Source: Diaporthe sp. PMI_573
Taxonomy: Eukaryota > Ascomycota > Sordariomycetes > Diaporthales > Diaporthaceae
DNA length: 64,000 nucleotides
NCBI GenBank assembly: GCA_021399435.1
Contig: JAJTUP010000010.1
Span: forward strand, 124,001 to 188,000
Reading direction: 5' to 3'
Position 1 is the first letter of the stretch; the number at the start of each line of letters is the position of its first letter. Positions 23,651 through 34,960 of this stretch are shown one piece after another. The notes below the pieces were generated by a model that saw only the letters and a list, made by a program, of their open reading frames with translations, was not told the DNA's origin and searched no databases. The translations under genes and the position numbers were made by a program.

Positions 23651-24102
23651 ACGGTTACAACGGCAAAGAAGCATTGCTTGATCAAGTTAGATTGGAGATT
23701 ATCAACTCACCAATCTAAGTCGCTGGATGTTTAAGGAAAGCCGACTGCTCGGGAATATTGCTCGGGGAAGCCAAGGTCAGTCCCGTGCAGCTGGAGGCCG
23801 CCCTCGACGGGTTGCGGTCAGCGCAACGTTGCCAGCCTGTCGCCCACACCGCTCTCCCCTCATACTTTGACGAACATTTCCGGTACCTTTTGAGTCAGTG
23901 AAGACCAGGGTGAGTCTATGAGGACTCTTGGCGTCTTCTGGAGCGGGCCCCTGAGTGGAACAGAAATGACGGAGCTACCACGTGGGCATGGATTTTCTGC
24001 AAGGTAGTTGTTTTACTTGCACATTTTACAGGTCAGCCAAAATATGTTCACAAGGGATTCATGCAAATTCCCTAACTAGGCTTGACTTGACAGTGCAGGC
24101 AG

Positions 24103-24215
24103 CTTACCTTGGACGGGGTGTTTAAGCGTTTACTACTGTATGAAGGGACCGCCTACATACTGCTTAAGAAGCATATGTACACGGATTAAAAACGAAACCA
24201 CTTACCTTGGACGGG
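24103..24215 (+). mobile_element. Mini insertion copy A with 15-bp target duplication
   Basis: The 83-bp element 24118-24200 is bounded by the perfect direct repeat CTTACCTTGGACGGG (24103-24117 and 24201-24215). Its sense-strand end is GGATTAAAAACGAAACCA. The same sequence, in the opposite orientation, occurs at 26727-26799 and 59531-59613. The 3' end is constant among copies and the 5' end varies, as in products of target-primed reverse transcription. Confidence 0.65.
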
Positions 24216-24510
24216 CCTGGGGAATTAATGTGGGCGAACTCTAGATGTACGGTAGCATTGTCACGCAATCGGACACACATGGCAAAGAGGGCAAAACTGA
24301 AAACCCCGAACACCAAATTTCATTATCATGAGAACTCTCGATAGCCTGAGAACGAAGAAGCTGTTAAGATAAGCTGTGGCAGCTTGATGCTGCGAATACC
24401 ATGGGCCCATACCTGAGTGTGAATCCACCATTTTCGTTTGAGTGTAATATACGCAAGCCCAGCAATTTTGATGCTAATGAGCGCAGCATCAGAGTGCATA
24501 GTACCGGAGG

Positions 24511-24840
24511 TCAAGGGGAAAGATAAATGAAAGCTATAAATGACAGGTAAAAAGTGCAATGAAAATAGCTGTGCATGTTCTGGTCAGAATCTGGCAGATC
24601 GGACTGCTCCTGTTGGTTGTCATCGAACCAGTGACCTGGCACCGCGTGCGGCTCATCTCTGTTGGCATGGTCCTCTCCAGCCCTGTCCGCCGCGTCAATC
24701 GCGGTGGCTATATTGAGCTTGTCGTTGTGCAGCTCCTCGAGTGCGGCCTGGTTGGCCAGGTACTTGTCGTGGTACGTCTCGTAGACGGCGACGCCGTCCT
24801 CGTTGTATCCTTTGAGGACGTAAGGGATCCACCATGACAT
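24511..24840 (-). CDS. Small hypothetical protein, 109 aa
   Basis: An ATG-started frame on the minus strand, 3' of the RING pseudogene. The first ~75 residues have coding-like composition and GC-rich third positions (for example VAVYETYHDKYLANQAALEE), while the last ~20 (from MHSYFHCTF) come from AT-rich sequence and look like read-through past a lost exon end. No domain is recognised. It may be the first exon of a decayed gene rather than a complete one. Confidence 0.35.
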   Translation of the reverse strand: MSWWIPYVLKGYNEDGVAVYETYHDKYLANQAALEELHNDKLNIATAIDAADRAGEDHANRDEPHAVPGHWFDDNQQEQSDLPDSDQNMHSYFHCTFYLSFIAFIYLSP

Positions 24841-25146
24841 TGAGAAACTTTTAGAGCATGTGTCTGTGTTACTGCAATAATTTATGTGATGTAATCAGCA
24901 TGTAACATTGATTGTCATGAGAAAGGAAATGCAGGCCGAAGAGCCTCAATGCTAAATGCCCGCCGCCTTGGACCAAGAATAAAACAAATTGTATGCACCA
25001 ACCAATCCCAAGAATGTGCTCTTTGTACACACACCCCCTTTCCCGAAAGGGCAACTCGCAGAGGGACATTATCCGTTCAAGTCCATCATGTGCGAACGCC
25101 AAGCAACCCTGGTTTGGCCTCCAAAAGGGGCCTCGTGGCATTACGC

Positions 25147-27568
25147 CTAGTTGTGCTTCCGCTTCTCTGCGGGATTCTCGGCGTCGTCGCCAAACGACTC
25201 TCTCCCAGCCCTGTTGTCGGCTTGGTGGATCTTCTTCATCTTTTTTTAGGTACTCCTCCTTGGGGAGCTTTTTCAGCTCCCTCATCTTCTCCGGGCCGAT
25301 CCTGGTGTGCGTGCCTCCCTTCTTCCCGCGAACAAACTGGTCTGGGATGATGTAGTCCCGGTCAGGGACAGGCGTTGGTTTGAAAGGGGGAATCTGATCC
25401 GAGGCGGTCTGCAAGGCTGCTTCCCTTGCCCTGATACAGACAAGGGCATTGTGTCAGCGACTAAAGGAATCACTTGATAATGTTCAAGGGACCACTTACC
25501 ATTGAAAGGGGCTGGGGCGCGGGCTGGGGCGTTGGCACAACAGCCATGGGGACCTGTGCTAGCTAGTCAGCATTTGGGAGTGTTGACGGGGGAGGGGATT
25601 GGGAGGACTGACAATGAGATCAGCCCCACACCCTGCCACAGGACAGGTGGGGATGTCTTGTCCTGCATTCGTGTCTACCAAGTCAACCCATTTCATGAAG
25701 GCTGGTTCGTTGATACCACACTCGCAGTTGGGCATCATGTACAACGTGTGTCTGTCGGAGATGATGACTCGTCCTATCTCATATTGATTGACGTCGTCTT
25801 CGTCAAACTGGTCGAGGCGTGGGAGTGTCGCCTCCATGGCGTCCGTATCGACGCCTCGTGGAGGGCTTAGGACGACGTCGCTCATGCCCACATCTTCCGC
25901 CTGGTTTTCGCCCGAAGTGGGGTCTTTAAGACCGAAGTCCTTGTAGTAACCGTCGTCCTCGTCGGGGCGCAAGCAGACATTCCAAGCCAAGGCATCTGCC
26001 AGGCCATTCACTCCGCCACCGGAAGCGCGCTTGAGACTGAATAGCTCCTCGCCGTGATGGCACTGTCAAGTCAATGTCAGTCTCTGAAGGTCTCCGAGGC
26101 TCTGACTTAATACTGACAGTTTTGAACAAGCCCTGGCGACAGACCAGGCAACCCCAACTCCCCTAGACCCAAGGGCGGTCGCAAGCGAGCCACTCGTACA
26201 GCGCCCGCACAGAAAACCTGTGCCAGCACGGGAGCTTCATCATCTCAGTGCCGTTCATCACCCCGAAGCCGGCGATGTTGCAAAGCCGATCGGTTTGCTC
26301 TTGGTTCTCGGCGGCTCGGTAGAACTGGAAGATTGTGCTGGGGTACTTTAGTAGCTGTTCCCGAGCAACCGTCCGCATACGATGAGCGAATTGCAGTGTG
26401 TTGAGGGCGGCCTTGAGTGAGCCTGTCTCACTTTCGTTCGGCAAAGCTACCCCAAGACATGCTATTGTTGAAGGTCGAGGTTCTTACAGATCTGCTGCAA
26501 CCTCGGCATATCCTCTCCTAGAAGGACCACAAGGTCCTCTTCGCTGCATGGCGCAGCGGGAGGGTACTCGGTTGGCTCCGAAAAGCGAAGGGGTATCTTG
26601 TCGGAGGCAGGAGGGTGGGCACAACACGAAGCTTGGCCTTGCGCCTGAGGTCCTCCAGCAGCTGCCCACGTGCCTCGCCACGAAGTGCTGCGTTGCCTTT
26701 GGGCCTCGCCCAGTTGGTACTAAAAGGTGGTTTCGTTTTTAAGGTGGTTTCGTTTTTAATCCGTGTACGTACGCTTCTTAAGCAGTATGTAGGCGGTCCT
26801 TGGTGCTAAAAGACTGTCAGTGAAACGAAATGTGCTCAGTAGCATTGACAAAACATACTTGCTTGCAGGTACGGTCCACTCCGGCTCTTGCATTCAATGA
26901 TGCAACTCGCGCTGATTTGCGTGTTTCCTCTTGGCTGAGTTGTGTTCCTACTCGTCAACCCCCTTCTTCTCCGCCGGAATGCGGATATGCCAATCTTCAG
27001 AGTCTCGTGCCAGTTGTAGCGGTCCTCGGCGGAGGCCTCGAGCAGATCGACTGGGAACAGGTACTGTGTCCATTTGTGAACTTGAGCAGTGCTTGGTTCT
27101 GCTTGGTGGATGGCTCCTCTCTGGAGCGCATGTTTTCTGGGCCCAGCCAATGATTGTATGTGACTGCTTTGTATTTTTTGAAAGAGCCCTGGCCCAATCG
27201 CCACCTTGGGAGGGTCCCAAGGGTCGTTGTCGGCGGTTGTGCATAAGCTCTCGCACCTTGGTGCAAAGTTTGCGCGACTTCTTCTTGATGGAGCTGTCCC
27301 GCCAGTTTGGCGGTTTCTTCATGTACTTCTGTGGGATGTCACTGGCTGGCAGCCCGCAATCCTTTGCCGCGAGGATGAACTTGCAAAGTTTCTCAAGTCC
27401 ACCACCACTCAGGAAGCCCTCATAGTGGCTGTCTTTGATCTCCTCCCAGTAGTTGCCGAAGTCCTGTCTCTTGACTGAGAGACTCTTTAGGATCTTCTCG
27501 GTCTTGGACCGGGTGTGTGCTGCTGTGCGAGGCATCTTTGCGGTTACAGGCTGGTTGGGGTTGGGCAT
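25147..27568 (-). pseudogene. Decayed RING-type zinc-finger gene
   Basis: Pieces of one protein follow each other on the minus strand but in different frames. A clean start at 27568 runs through KLCKFILAAKDCGLPASDIP to about 27245, where the coding-like frame shifts. It shifts again near 26970 and near 26600, and an A7 tract near 25240 again needs a shift to reach the C-terminus ...NPAEKRKHN with its stop at 25147-25149. Introns are still readable: GTAAGA...GACAG before SLKAALNTLQ, a GTCAGT intron splitting GLFKT from CHHGEEL, and another after CGADLI. The RING-like core LPCWHRFSVRALYEWL...WGCLVCRQG has Ser and Ala where Cys is expected and an in-frame TAG at 26164-26166. A second Cys cluster (NCECG...TCPVAGCG) follows. 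RING proteins are usually E3 ubiquitin ligases; this copy cannot be functional as it stands. A 73-bp insertion interrupts it at 26727-26799. Confidence 0.7.
26714..26812 (-). mobile_element. Mini insertion copy B with 13-bp target duplication
   Basis: The element 26727-26799 is flanked by TTGGTACTAAAAG (26714-26726) and TTGGTGCTAAAAG (26800-26812), one mismatch. Read on the minus strand it matches copy A from GGACCGCC onward but lacks about 28 bp of the 5' end. Its 3' tail carries the terminal unit TTAAAAACGAAACCACC twice in tandem. It is inserted in the RING pseudogene at the 3' border of an intron; the duplicated target contains the TTTTAG acceptor. Confidence 0.65.
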
Positions 27569-30201
27569 GGTTGGTGTTGAGCACTGGTCTGTGTCAGGTT
27601 AGTGGATTGAGACACTGCGCTATGAGAACTTTCTTGGAGGAGTCGTGGGTGGGCTCAATTTGACCGTGCTTGGCACTTTGCTGATGGCTTCTTTCTTGGG
27701 CTTCGACTGGCATTGGGACTCTGGACGATACCTTGTTGAGCTCTTGGAGCTTGTGTTGCTGGGTTGATGGCAAGAATGGTAAGGACGGCGATGCGAGCAC
27801 AGAGACGGAGACCACCTATGACGGCGAGATGGTGGAGGAGGAGGAGCAATTGTGGTCGAAGAAGGGGGAAATGTAACGCACTCTGATGACTGGCAAGAAG
27901 CAGGAAGTAAGGAGCGAGGGAGGTGGGAAGGTAGAGAGGTAGCAAGGTATGAGGGTAGGAGGTAGAAGGGTAGAAGATAGGAGGGTAGGAGGTAGGAAGG
28001 TAGGGCGGGGAAGGGTGAAGTGGCAGAAAAAGAAAGAGATGGAAAGGAAGAGACGTCAGAGCAACGTTGGGCTGTAGCTTGGGAAACACGGGATGAGCCA
28101 CAAAAAGTGCTGCGCATTCGTACTGTATGAAGATGGCTTTTGAGGACCAACAGACTCGGAATGTCTCAGAGGTGGCAGACGAGTTTCTGACCGTGAAAAA
28201 GTGCCCGGGTCTTGTGACTGTCAACTGGAGCTTATCAGTGAAAGGTAGCCGACTGGAACAAAATGACAGAGCATTAGCTCGGTTCATAGACGTGTCACCT
28301 ACGGAATACACTGGCACTCTCAATTCTCATCTTATCAAATGAAACAAGGCACGGGGCAAGGGAATCAATGTCGTGAGAGATGGCTTTCGACTCGCTCTGC
28401 CATACATACCTAGATAGTTATCGCAGTAAGGCAGTGGGCACCTGGGTGTAGGGACGCTGTAACAAAGGGTAACTGCGGCAGAAAAAGAGGCTTACTCACC
28501 ATGTATCGCTGCGGCACTTTCAGCCTAATAGGTACGACATCTCACCGACTCTTAGGAAGGGAAATGCGCGTTGATCTCCAAGACGGGGGTGTGATCGTTG
28601 CCAAGTCTGGGGCCAAAGCTGCCGGTGTTCCGGCCTACTGGGCTCATCGGCTGCCACGGCACTGCATCAAGGGACTGGCTTGGTCGACCTGGAATCTAGG
28701 AGTCGTGTATCTCACAGCCATCAGTCTCACAGCGCTGTCTTGATCGTCGGCAGGCATGAGGTACCGGAAAAGGCTTTTGAGCATACATGTGACTAAATGG
28801 TATATATCTTCTCGCCCCTTTCATCTATGAGCCCCCGGGAACCCTACCTAGGTACTCGCTTCCTTGCCCGACCCTTAAGTGACGGCTGAAGGGTTTAAAT
28901 GGAGCCTTTGTTGTTTGGTGTTTTGTCTCATACCGCTAACATCGCGTTGAGGATATGTTTTTACATTTATTCAGCTAAGCTCGAGTCCATCTGAGATTTA
29001 TTTTGAAATCTGGAACTCTGCCTCAAGCCTGCTGAGTTGTAAAGATCATCAAGATAATTGGGTCGTCTCTTACAAACCATTGTCTTAGCTTTCGGTGGAG
29101 AATGCTCTGAATTACGGTACATGTGTCTTTCTTTGAGGTGGTGTGCTTGACGATTGTGAAATAATAATCCCGGGTGGTCGAATACCTCCGCACACCTCAT
29201 GAGTGGTAACAAGCAGGTTTCTTAAGCTACCTGGGTCACAGGACGTATCTACAATGTTCCAAAATATCAGTTGACCAGCACGAGATAGACGAAAGCGTGT
29301 TCTAGGATTTGTTGGCTTCTCGTCAGCCCTCTAGCTAGGCCTTGGACAAATTGGTTTCTCCGAACCACTCCAAGAGACGACGTGGTTTGGGCCCGTTGTA
29401 TCCGATATGTTGAACCAGTTTTTGAAATCCCTGGCGCACGATGTAGACGATGGATTCAAGTTGGTACACCATTTGCCTTGGCGTTGACTGCGGATGGATG
29501 CGATAACGAAAAGATCTGCCCCGTATTTATCCTGTGCTCTGAGGCTTGGTGTTTTGCTTGGACCGCTAACATGGAGTATGAGGACCAGGCTCGGCGTTCT
29601 TCGACCATATTACTATTTACATTATCTTCCACCCTTTTTTGCCCTTTGGGGGGCGCAGGTTTCACTTCATAAACTACGACCAGCCTCGAGTCTCGCCACC
29701 TACTAAATGACTCCGTTCATTTAGGTGGATCCCCAAATCAGGAAATAATCGAGGGCAAAGTCATGCCCAGCAAAGCCGGATAAATGGACAAGTCAACAAT
29801 CTCTCGGCAGTTGGGTTATTGGATGCACGATAAATTGTTTCGGGATCATTCCGGTCGTTTGCACCACCCAAACACACGGCACTAAAATTATCCCAGCTGT
29901 GGAAATCCCCAGGTGCCCAGACGTTGCCATGACTTCAATGTTGGTTCACTGGAAATACAGGTAACATTGAACACAGATGCGGATGATCCAGCTGCGCCAT
30001 GAACGGAGAATGAACCAAAGAGAAAGACTGGGCATGAAGATAAGTATTTCGTCTTGCCCCTGTGGCTAGATACAAATAGCTGCTCGGTCTCTAACCAAAT
30101 CGTCATTCTACACGCCAACAGCGCCTGACTGTGTTCAGATATCCTCTTTCGGCTCAAATTAAACCAATCTGTCAGAAAGTCGACCGCGACCGTAATCCAA
30201 T
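27569..30201. other. Intergenic region
   Basis: It contains a purine-rich GGTAG-type simple repeat at about 27930-28010. Short frames (such as 28501-28743, plus, 80 codons with a good ATG context) have no recognisable product. The last ~200 bp form the promoter of the gene at 30202. Confidence 0.4.
27930..28010. repeat. GGTAGRA-type simple repeat
   Basis: Imperfect tandem GGTAG, GGTAGAAG and GGTAGGA units on the plus strand. Confidence 0.7.
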
Positions 30202-31792
30202 ATGAAGTGGTTTTCCCCACTCCTTGCACTTGCTGCGTCTGGGCCGTCGCACGCGGCCCTTCGGTTTGGATGCGGCACAGTGAGCATCCAACGACTCGAC
30301 CCTCTGGTAGAGCCAGGCAAGACTCCGTCAGCCCATGTGCATCAGATTGTGGGAGGCAATGCCTTCAATGCCACTATGAGTGGGGACATTGGAAACAAGG
30401 GTAAGAAGAGAGAGAGATTTGAACTTTACTCTTTCGAACGTCATATGCTCATCGCATCTCAGGAACTTGCACCACCTGCACCTTCTCCGAGGACTTTTCC
30501 AACTACTGGACTGCCGTCATGTTCTTCAAGCACCCTACCAATGGGTCTTACAAGCGCGTGCCGATCATCGAGAACGACGCTCTGCCCGCGGGAATCAAAG
30601 GCGGTATGTTCTATGTGCACGCGACAATCCTCGGCGTCTTGAACATCAACTAATCTCTTTGCCAGGGATGACTGTATACTATACCCAGCAGGACTTCTAT
30701 TCGAACGGCAATCAGAAGATTCGAGCGTTCCCGCAAGTGAGTGCCTGGTTCACCATATGAGTACATCCCTAGTGCCACTAGTAGCATGACTGACTAGGAG
30801 CTCCTCAGGGATTCCGCATGACTGTGGGCGACCCGAAAATAACCCGTGCAGGCCAGAACAACGGGCAGAAGGGTCTGAAATTTGTCTGCCTTCAGACCAA
30901 ATCAACCAGATTCCCCGAGCTCGACACCTTCCCGACGCAGCCGTGTCCTGCTGGCATCATGACCGTCCACCACTTCCCTTCGTTTGTGCCCATTTCTTTC
31001 TTTGTCCTTGCCCCTTTCTTGTGATCCAGTTGCGCCACCAATTTAGGCCGGTTGTTAACCCGATCGTCTTTCCTAGATGCTGGGATGGCAAGAACCTGGA
31101 TACCCCGAACCACCAAGACCATATGTACGACACACAGACCGGGGCGTTTCAGCCGGCCGGGGCCTGCCCATCTTCACACCCGGTGCGAATGCCTCAGGTG
31201 GTAAGCAGCTTTTGGATATAATCTTAACCCCTTCCAAGAAGAGACTTCTCCCACCTGTGGCCTGTGCCTCAAAGAAGTTGTTACGCTGCTGGCTTTGAAA
31301 TAGGCTATGGCCACACTGTAACCGTCTCCTTCCCCCCAGTTTGTATAGCATTATTTCCTTAGTCCTTTGATAGCTAACTCCGAATACTGTAGGCCTACGA
31401 AACATTGTGGGACACAGCACAGTTCAAAAACTTGTGGCCCTCCGGGACCCCCAACCCGTTTGTCCTCAGCTACATGGGCAAAAACAGTAACCTGAACGGG
31501 TACGGATCTCACGCCGACTACGTCTTTGGGTGGAAGGGTGACGCCCTTCAACGCGCCATGGACTCAAACTGCATGTTCCAGGGCTGCGAGAATGGCAACC
31601 CTCTCAAGTCCCAGAGCGTAGCACAGATGAACGCATGCTCGGTACAGTCACAGGTGAAAGAGGACATAGATTCATGTGGGTGTCTCCCATGGCAATATCT
31701 TTCTCCCTGCATGAGGAAACCGAACCGAGACTCAAGCTGACATGACTGCAAATCTAGGGCTTCCTGAGTTGCCAGGAATGGGCGGGATGTAA
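30202..31792 (+). CDS. Secreted DUF1996 protein, 341 aa
   Basis: Seven exons: 30202-30400, 30463-30603, 30666-30736, 30809-30981, 31077-31200, 31393-31675, 31758-31792. All joins keep the frame. A signal peptide (MKWFSPLLALAASGPSHA) is followed by LRFGCGTVSIQRLDPLVEPG, then the H.HQIVGGNAFNAT block, CTTCTFSEDFSNYWTAVMFF, VYYTQQ, GFRMTVGDP, KFVCLQ, FPTQPCPAGIMTVHHFPSCWDGKNLD and SYMG..SNLNGYGSHADYVFGWKGDALQ. These are the conserved blocks of the DUF1996 family, extracellular proteins common in plant-associated and wood-decay fungi, of unproven activity. The paired His residues and regular Cys suggest metal binding and disulfides (inference). It ends WLPELPGMGGM without an anchor or carbohydrate-binding module. 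A paralogue lies at 34961-36321, with a peroxidase between them. Confidence 0.92.
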
Positions 31793-32403
31793 TTCAGACC
31801 ATTTCATAGTGAAGAGGCAATTGGCTGGGGGGGGGGGGGCAGTAGGCTGAAATGCAGGTATGTACGGAGTAGTCAAGTTTAACAGAATGAGAACACTAGG
31901 GGTTGGTAGAACGGCATAGTGGGATATCGACACGCTCTCTATGAACTATAATTATGATAGGAATTAAGGCCATTCGCTCACTCATGACTGCTAGCACAGA
32001 CCGTATGTGATAGGAAAGTCTACGGCAGCTTTTCGTGATTTCTAAACTAGCCATACCGGATGGGCTTTATCCTTTGGCCCTCAATCTTGTTGCATCAGTC
32101 TAGAACGCATTCCAAGACTGGGGACATCTGGATGCTAGCGGCGCAGCGTCTTGTTCCGATGAGCTCGCTGTGTGGGTAGCGCTCCAGCTCGTTCCCCAAC
32201 TGTTACATGAAAATTCAAATTTCCGGGACACTGTTACATGCAAGGGGACCAGAGATTTCAATAACTAGAGCTTCAGTCGAAGCGAGCCCGCTTGTGGGAT
32301 GCATTTATTGAGAATTATAGATAGACCTCGCACGGAGCCGCTATCCTGGTTTTCCACCCTGCTTGCTGGTCGGTGCATGTTTGATCTTTCCAAAAAAAAC
32401 ATC
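31793..32403. other. Convergent intergenic spacer
   Basis: It lies between the 3' ends of the DUF1996 and peroxidase genes. A 13-base G run is at 31827-31839. Nothing else is supported. Confidence 0.5.
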
Positions 32404-33428
32404 TCATGTAGAGATGGCTGAGAACACCGTGTCTGTGCAATCGACCAGTGTAGACTCATCTACTCCCATTAGAGCCATTTTCTCCATTCTGGATTGGGGC
32501 CAAAGTCAGCATAAGGTTGCAGCAAGCATTATGGATATCAGACTTCACTTACGCTGCTGAAAAATCCGAGTTCCATGAATCTTGGCTACCAGCATACTCT
32601 TTCCAGTCGGCACTCGTCGCCTCATCCGTAGCAAGCGACTGATCACTGAATAGAGTTGCAGGTTGGTCGTCGTCTAGGACCTCGGTGTAGAACGTGGTGC
32701 TGTCCAGACTGCCAGGTGTTGTGTCAAACTGGGTCCCGGTGAGGTTCTTGCCGGCGCTGTGGGATCCGACAAGCGCAACGAGCTCACTACTGTCGAACCC
32801 CTTGGCCGCGAACTGAGCAATTATCACGGTCGCGTTGCTGGCTGGAGACGGAATTTGCCCGGTGGGGTTTGCCGTAGCCACGTCTGCTCGGCCGACCTTG
32901 ATCTGAATATTCGGGCCGGGAGGGCAGGCAGCAATTGCGACAGCTACCAAAGTCATTAGCCGGAAGCTCGAACCCATGTCTGTGTTACCTGGTTTGTTTC
33001 TTACCGCCTGCTACTTGTATCATATCTGCCGTGCTGACATTGTACTCAGTGGCCTTCGCACCAAGAGTCTAGAAAATACGTGTTAATCACTTGCCGAGAA
33101 GTCTGAACTATTGGAAGGACAACAGGTGGAGAACTGTAAACAGAAGGAGACATTTTCTTACACTGCAGATGCCCACTAGCTGAGAATTCTCTCCGCGGGC
33201 GGTGCATTCATCACTGAGGATGATAGATCCATCACACGCCCCTGGGAAACAGTCGTGGAAAGGCAAGCGTATTGCGGCTCGAGCATCGTCCGTACAGCCA
33301 TCACTGCCAGCAAATAGAGCATTGAGGTCGGCTGCGACTGTGCCCCAAACAGATGGACATTGAGTCTGGCCGATTACATGGGAAACCAGGAACGGGAGTA
33401 GAAACGCGGAAGTTGGTTGAAGATACAT
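32404..33428 (-). CDS. Secreted class II-type haem peroxidase, 268 aa
   Basis: Four exons: 33428-33162, 33068-33005, 32943-32553, 32488-32404, with introns of 93, 61 and 64 bp. The start is the ATG at 33428, which gives a signal peptide (MYLQPTSAFLLPFLVSHVIG); the frame extends further upstream without an ATG. The distal haem pocket is AAIRLPFHDCF (Arg and His), the calcium-site block is GACDGSI, the central block is VSTADMIQVAGAVAIAACPGP-like, and the proximal His lies in LVALVGSHSAG. The last exon completes FSAAMEKMALMGVDE.....DCTDTVFSAIST. The architecture is that of plant/fungal class II (ligninase-type) secreted peroxidases, which use H2O2 to oxidise phenolics or Mn(II). At 268 aa it is shorter than basidiomycete enzymes, which is usual for ascomycete members. 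Whether it has the Mn site or the surface Trp cannot be judged reliably here. Confidence 0.92.
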
Positions 33429-34960
33429 GATGTATTCGAACAATTTCGATATTGGGTTTGAAAGAGACCTGACGGAGTGAGTGATAATACAGAGAACAAC
33501 AAACGCCGCATACAGCAGGAAATCAGGACAATATATATATATAGAGAGTCGTGGAATAAGGCTCAGAATCCGAGAAGGGCAATGAAAGCAACCGTCGTCA
33601 CAAAACAAGTTGAGTAGCAATACATCACTGCAGCTGAGCGCGTAAGCTTGAGATTAACCCTTTCGTATCCACATGTTTCATCCCACTGTCACGATGATCG
33701 AGAGACGCAAGCGGGTGGGCACCCATGCGGTAAGACCGTCCGTTCTCTTGCAGGATTCACACCTAGGATCCTCTGTCGTTGCAGATTCTCGGGTTCTCAA
33801 GTCGGTCGGATGGCTTCCAGCCCAGGCTAAATCACAAATGCAAGCCGCGTCTTCTCGATGGTACGCTGAATTTACATCGCATCGTGAGTCTCGTATGACT
33901 GAGTCAGTAGTCTTCAAGTGCACATTAGTTACCGGGCCCATTGAGACCACAGCAATACGGAGGTCAGAGCTTGCACATTTATCTTCCCACCGAGTTTCAT
34001 GTATCATTTGTTCTCTGTCCTTCGAGATCGAGGCCATATACACAACCACAGCCTCCGTTCACAACGCTACAAAGCCTAATAGCTAAAAGCGGTGTAGTTT
34101 GTGGTGTTTCCCCCCGTCCCCTCCAGCGAGATAAGACACGCAATGCTACGATAGAAGATCGGCAAAGTGGTTGGATTCGAGTTCGCGCCTATTGGCCAAT
34201 GCGCATACCCCAGCGTAACACCATCCTTGACCCCGTGGGGTGTTCATCTCATATGCGAAGATCTTTGCAGAGTTCCTGAGTGGTCAGATGTGGGTATCCT
34301 GGTCGCCTTTTGCAGCTCGGCCGCGCTCGGACGACGTACTCGAAGGCATCCTGCGGGAGTTATTGTGATGAGCATACTTACGCGCGTCATCCTCGTACCA
34401 ACAGCATGCAGCGTGGCTGGCCAAAAATTCGGCGAAACAACTCTAACAGACAGTAGACGCGGTCTGGAGCACGTCAAAGCACAGCTTGTCACTCGAGAAC
34501 ACGTAATCAAACACGGCAAACCGAGGTTTGATGATTGGTTGCGCACAGTCCTCGTCGCAACGTTTTGCCGAGTCCCCACTGTAAAATTCTCCTAGCCCGC
34601 TGTCACAGACGGTGGAACCTTGAAGACGTTAGGCTCTTGTCATTTGGGACGAGAGTACAGAGTAGAGAATCGGAGCTGAGCGGGTCTATGTATATGGCCC
34701 AAAGCTGATCATATTTACACTGGGGCTGACACAATACATGGCTAGTGTGTTGCCCACATGCAAGTAGCAAGGTCGTCCGTTACAACACTTGGCCAAGGGG
34801 AAATGAGATCGACAGTTTTATCATGAAACAAAACGGACGAGGACTCGCAAACATCTACGCAGCCCATGCGGCGATCTCCCGCGCAGTGTCGGCTGGAAGC
34901 TTTGCTCGAATTGCCAACGAAAAGGTTATATACACTCGCTCCCACTCTCATGTCCGTCCA
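33429..34960. other. Intergenic region
   Basis: Peroxidase promoter at the left, with a TATATATATATA stretch at about 33530-33542, and the 3' flank of the second DUF1996 gene at the right. No gene is seen between them. Confidence 0.45.

Larger units (their letters stand above)
22427..24510. other. Intergenic relic region
   Basis: No gene is supported. Visible items are a 12-base G run (22533-22544), a four-unit 18-bp tandem repeat, a perfect 21-bp palindrome, a nearby stem-loop and the TSD-flanked mini insertion at 24118-24200. Fragments of K-rich coding-like sequence near 23320-23400 (minus) are too broken to identify. Confidence 0.45.

Noticed and set aside
24118..26799. Inverted repeats at 24.1 and 26.8 kb as the ends of one DNA transposon carrying the RING gene
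   Set aside because: Each repeat copy has its own, different target duplication (15 and 13 bp), so they are two independent insertions, and the RING pseudogene extends beyond the right one.
28501..28743. 80-codon frame with good ATG context
   Set aside because: No homology or structural feature can be seen; kept out for lack of support.
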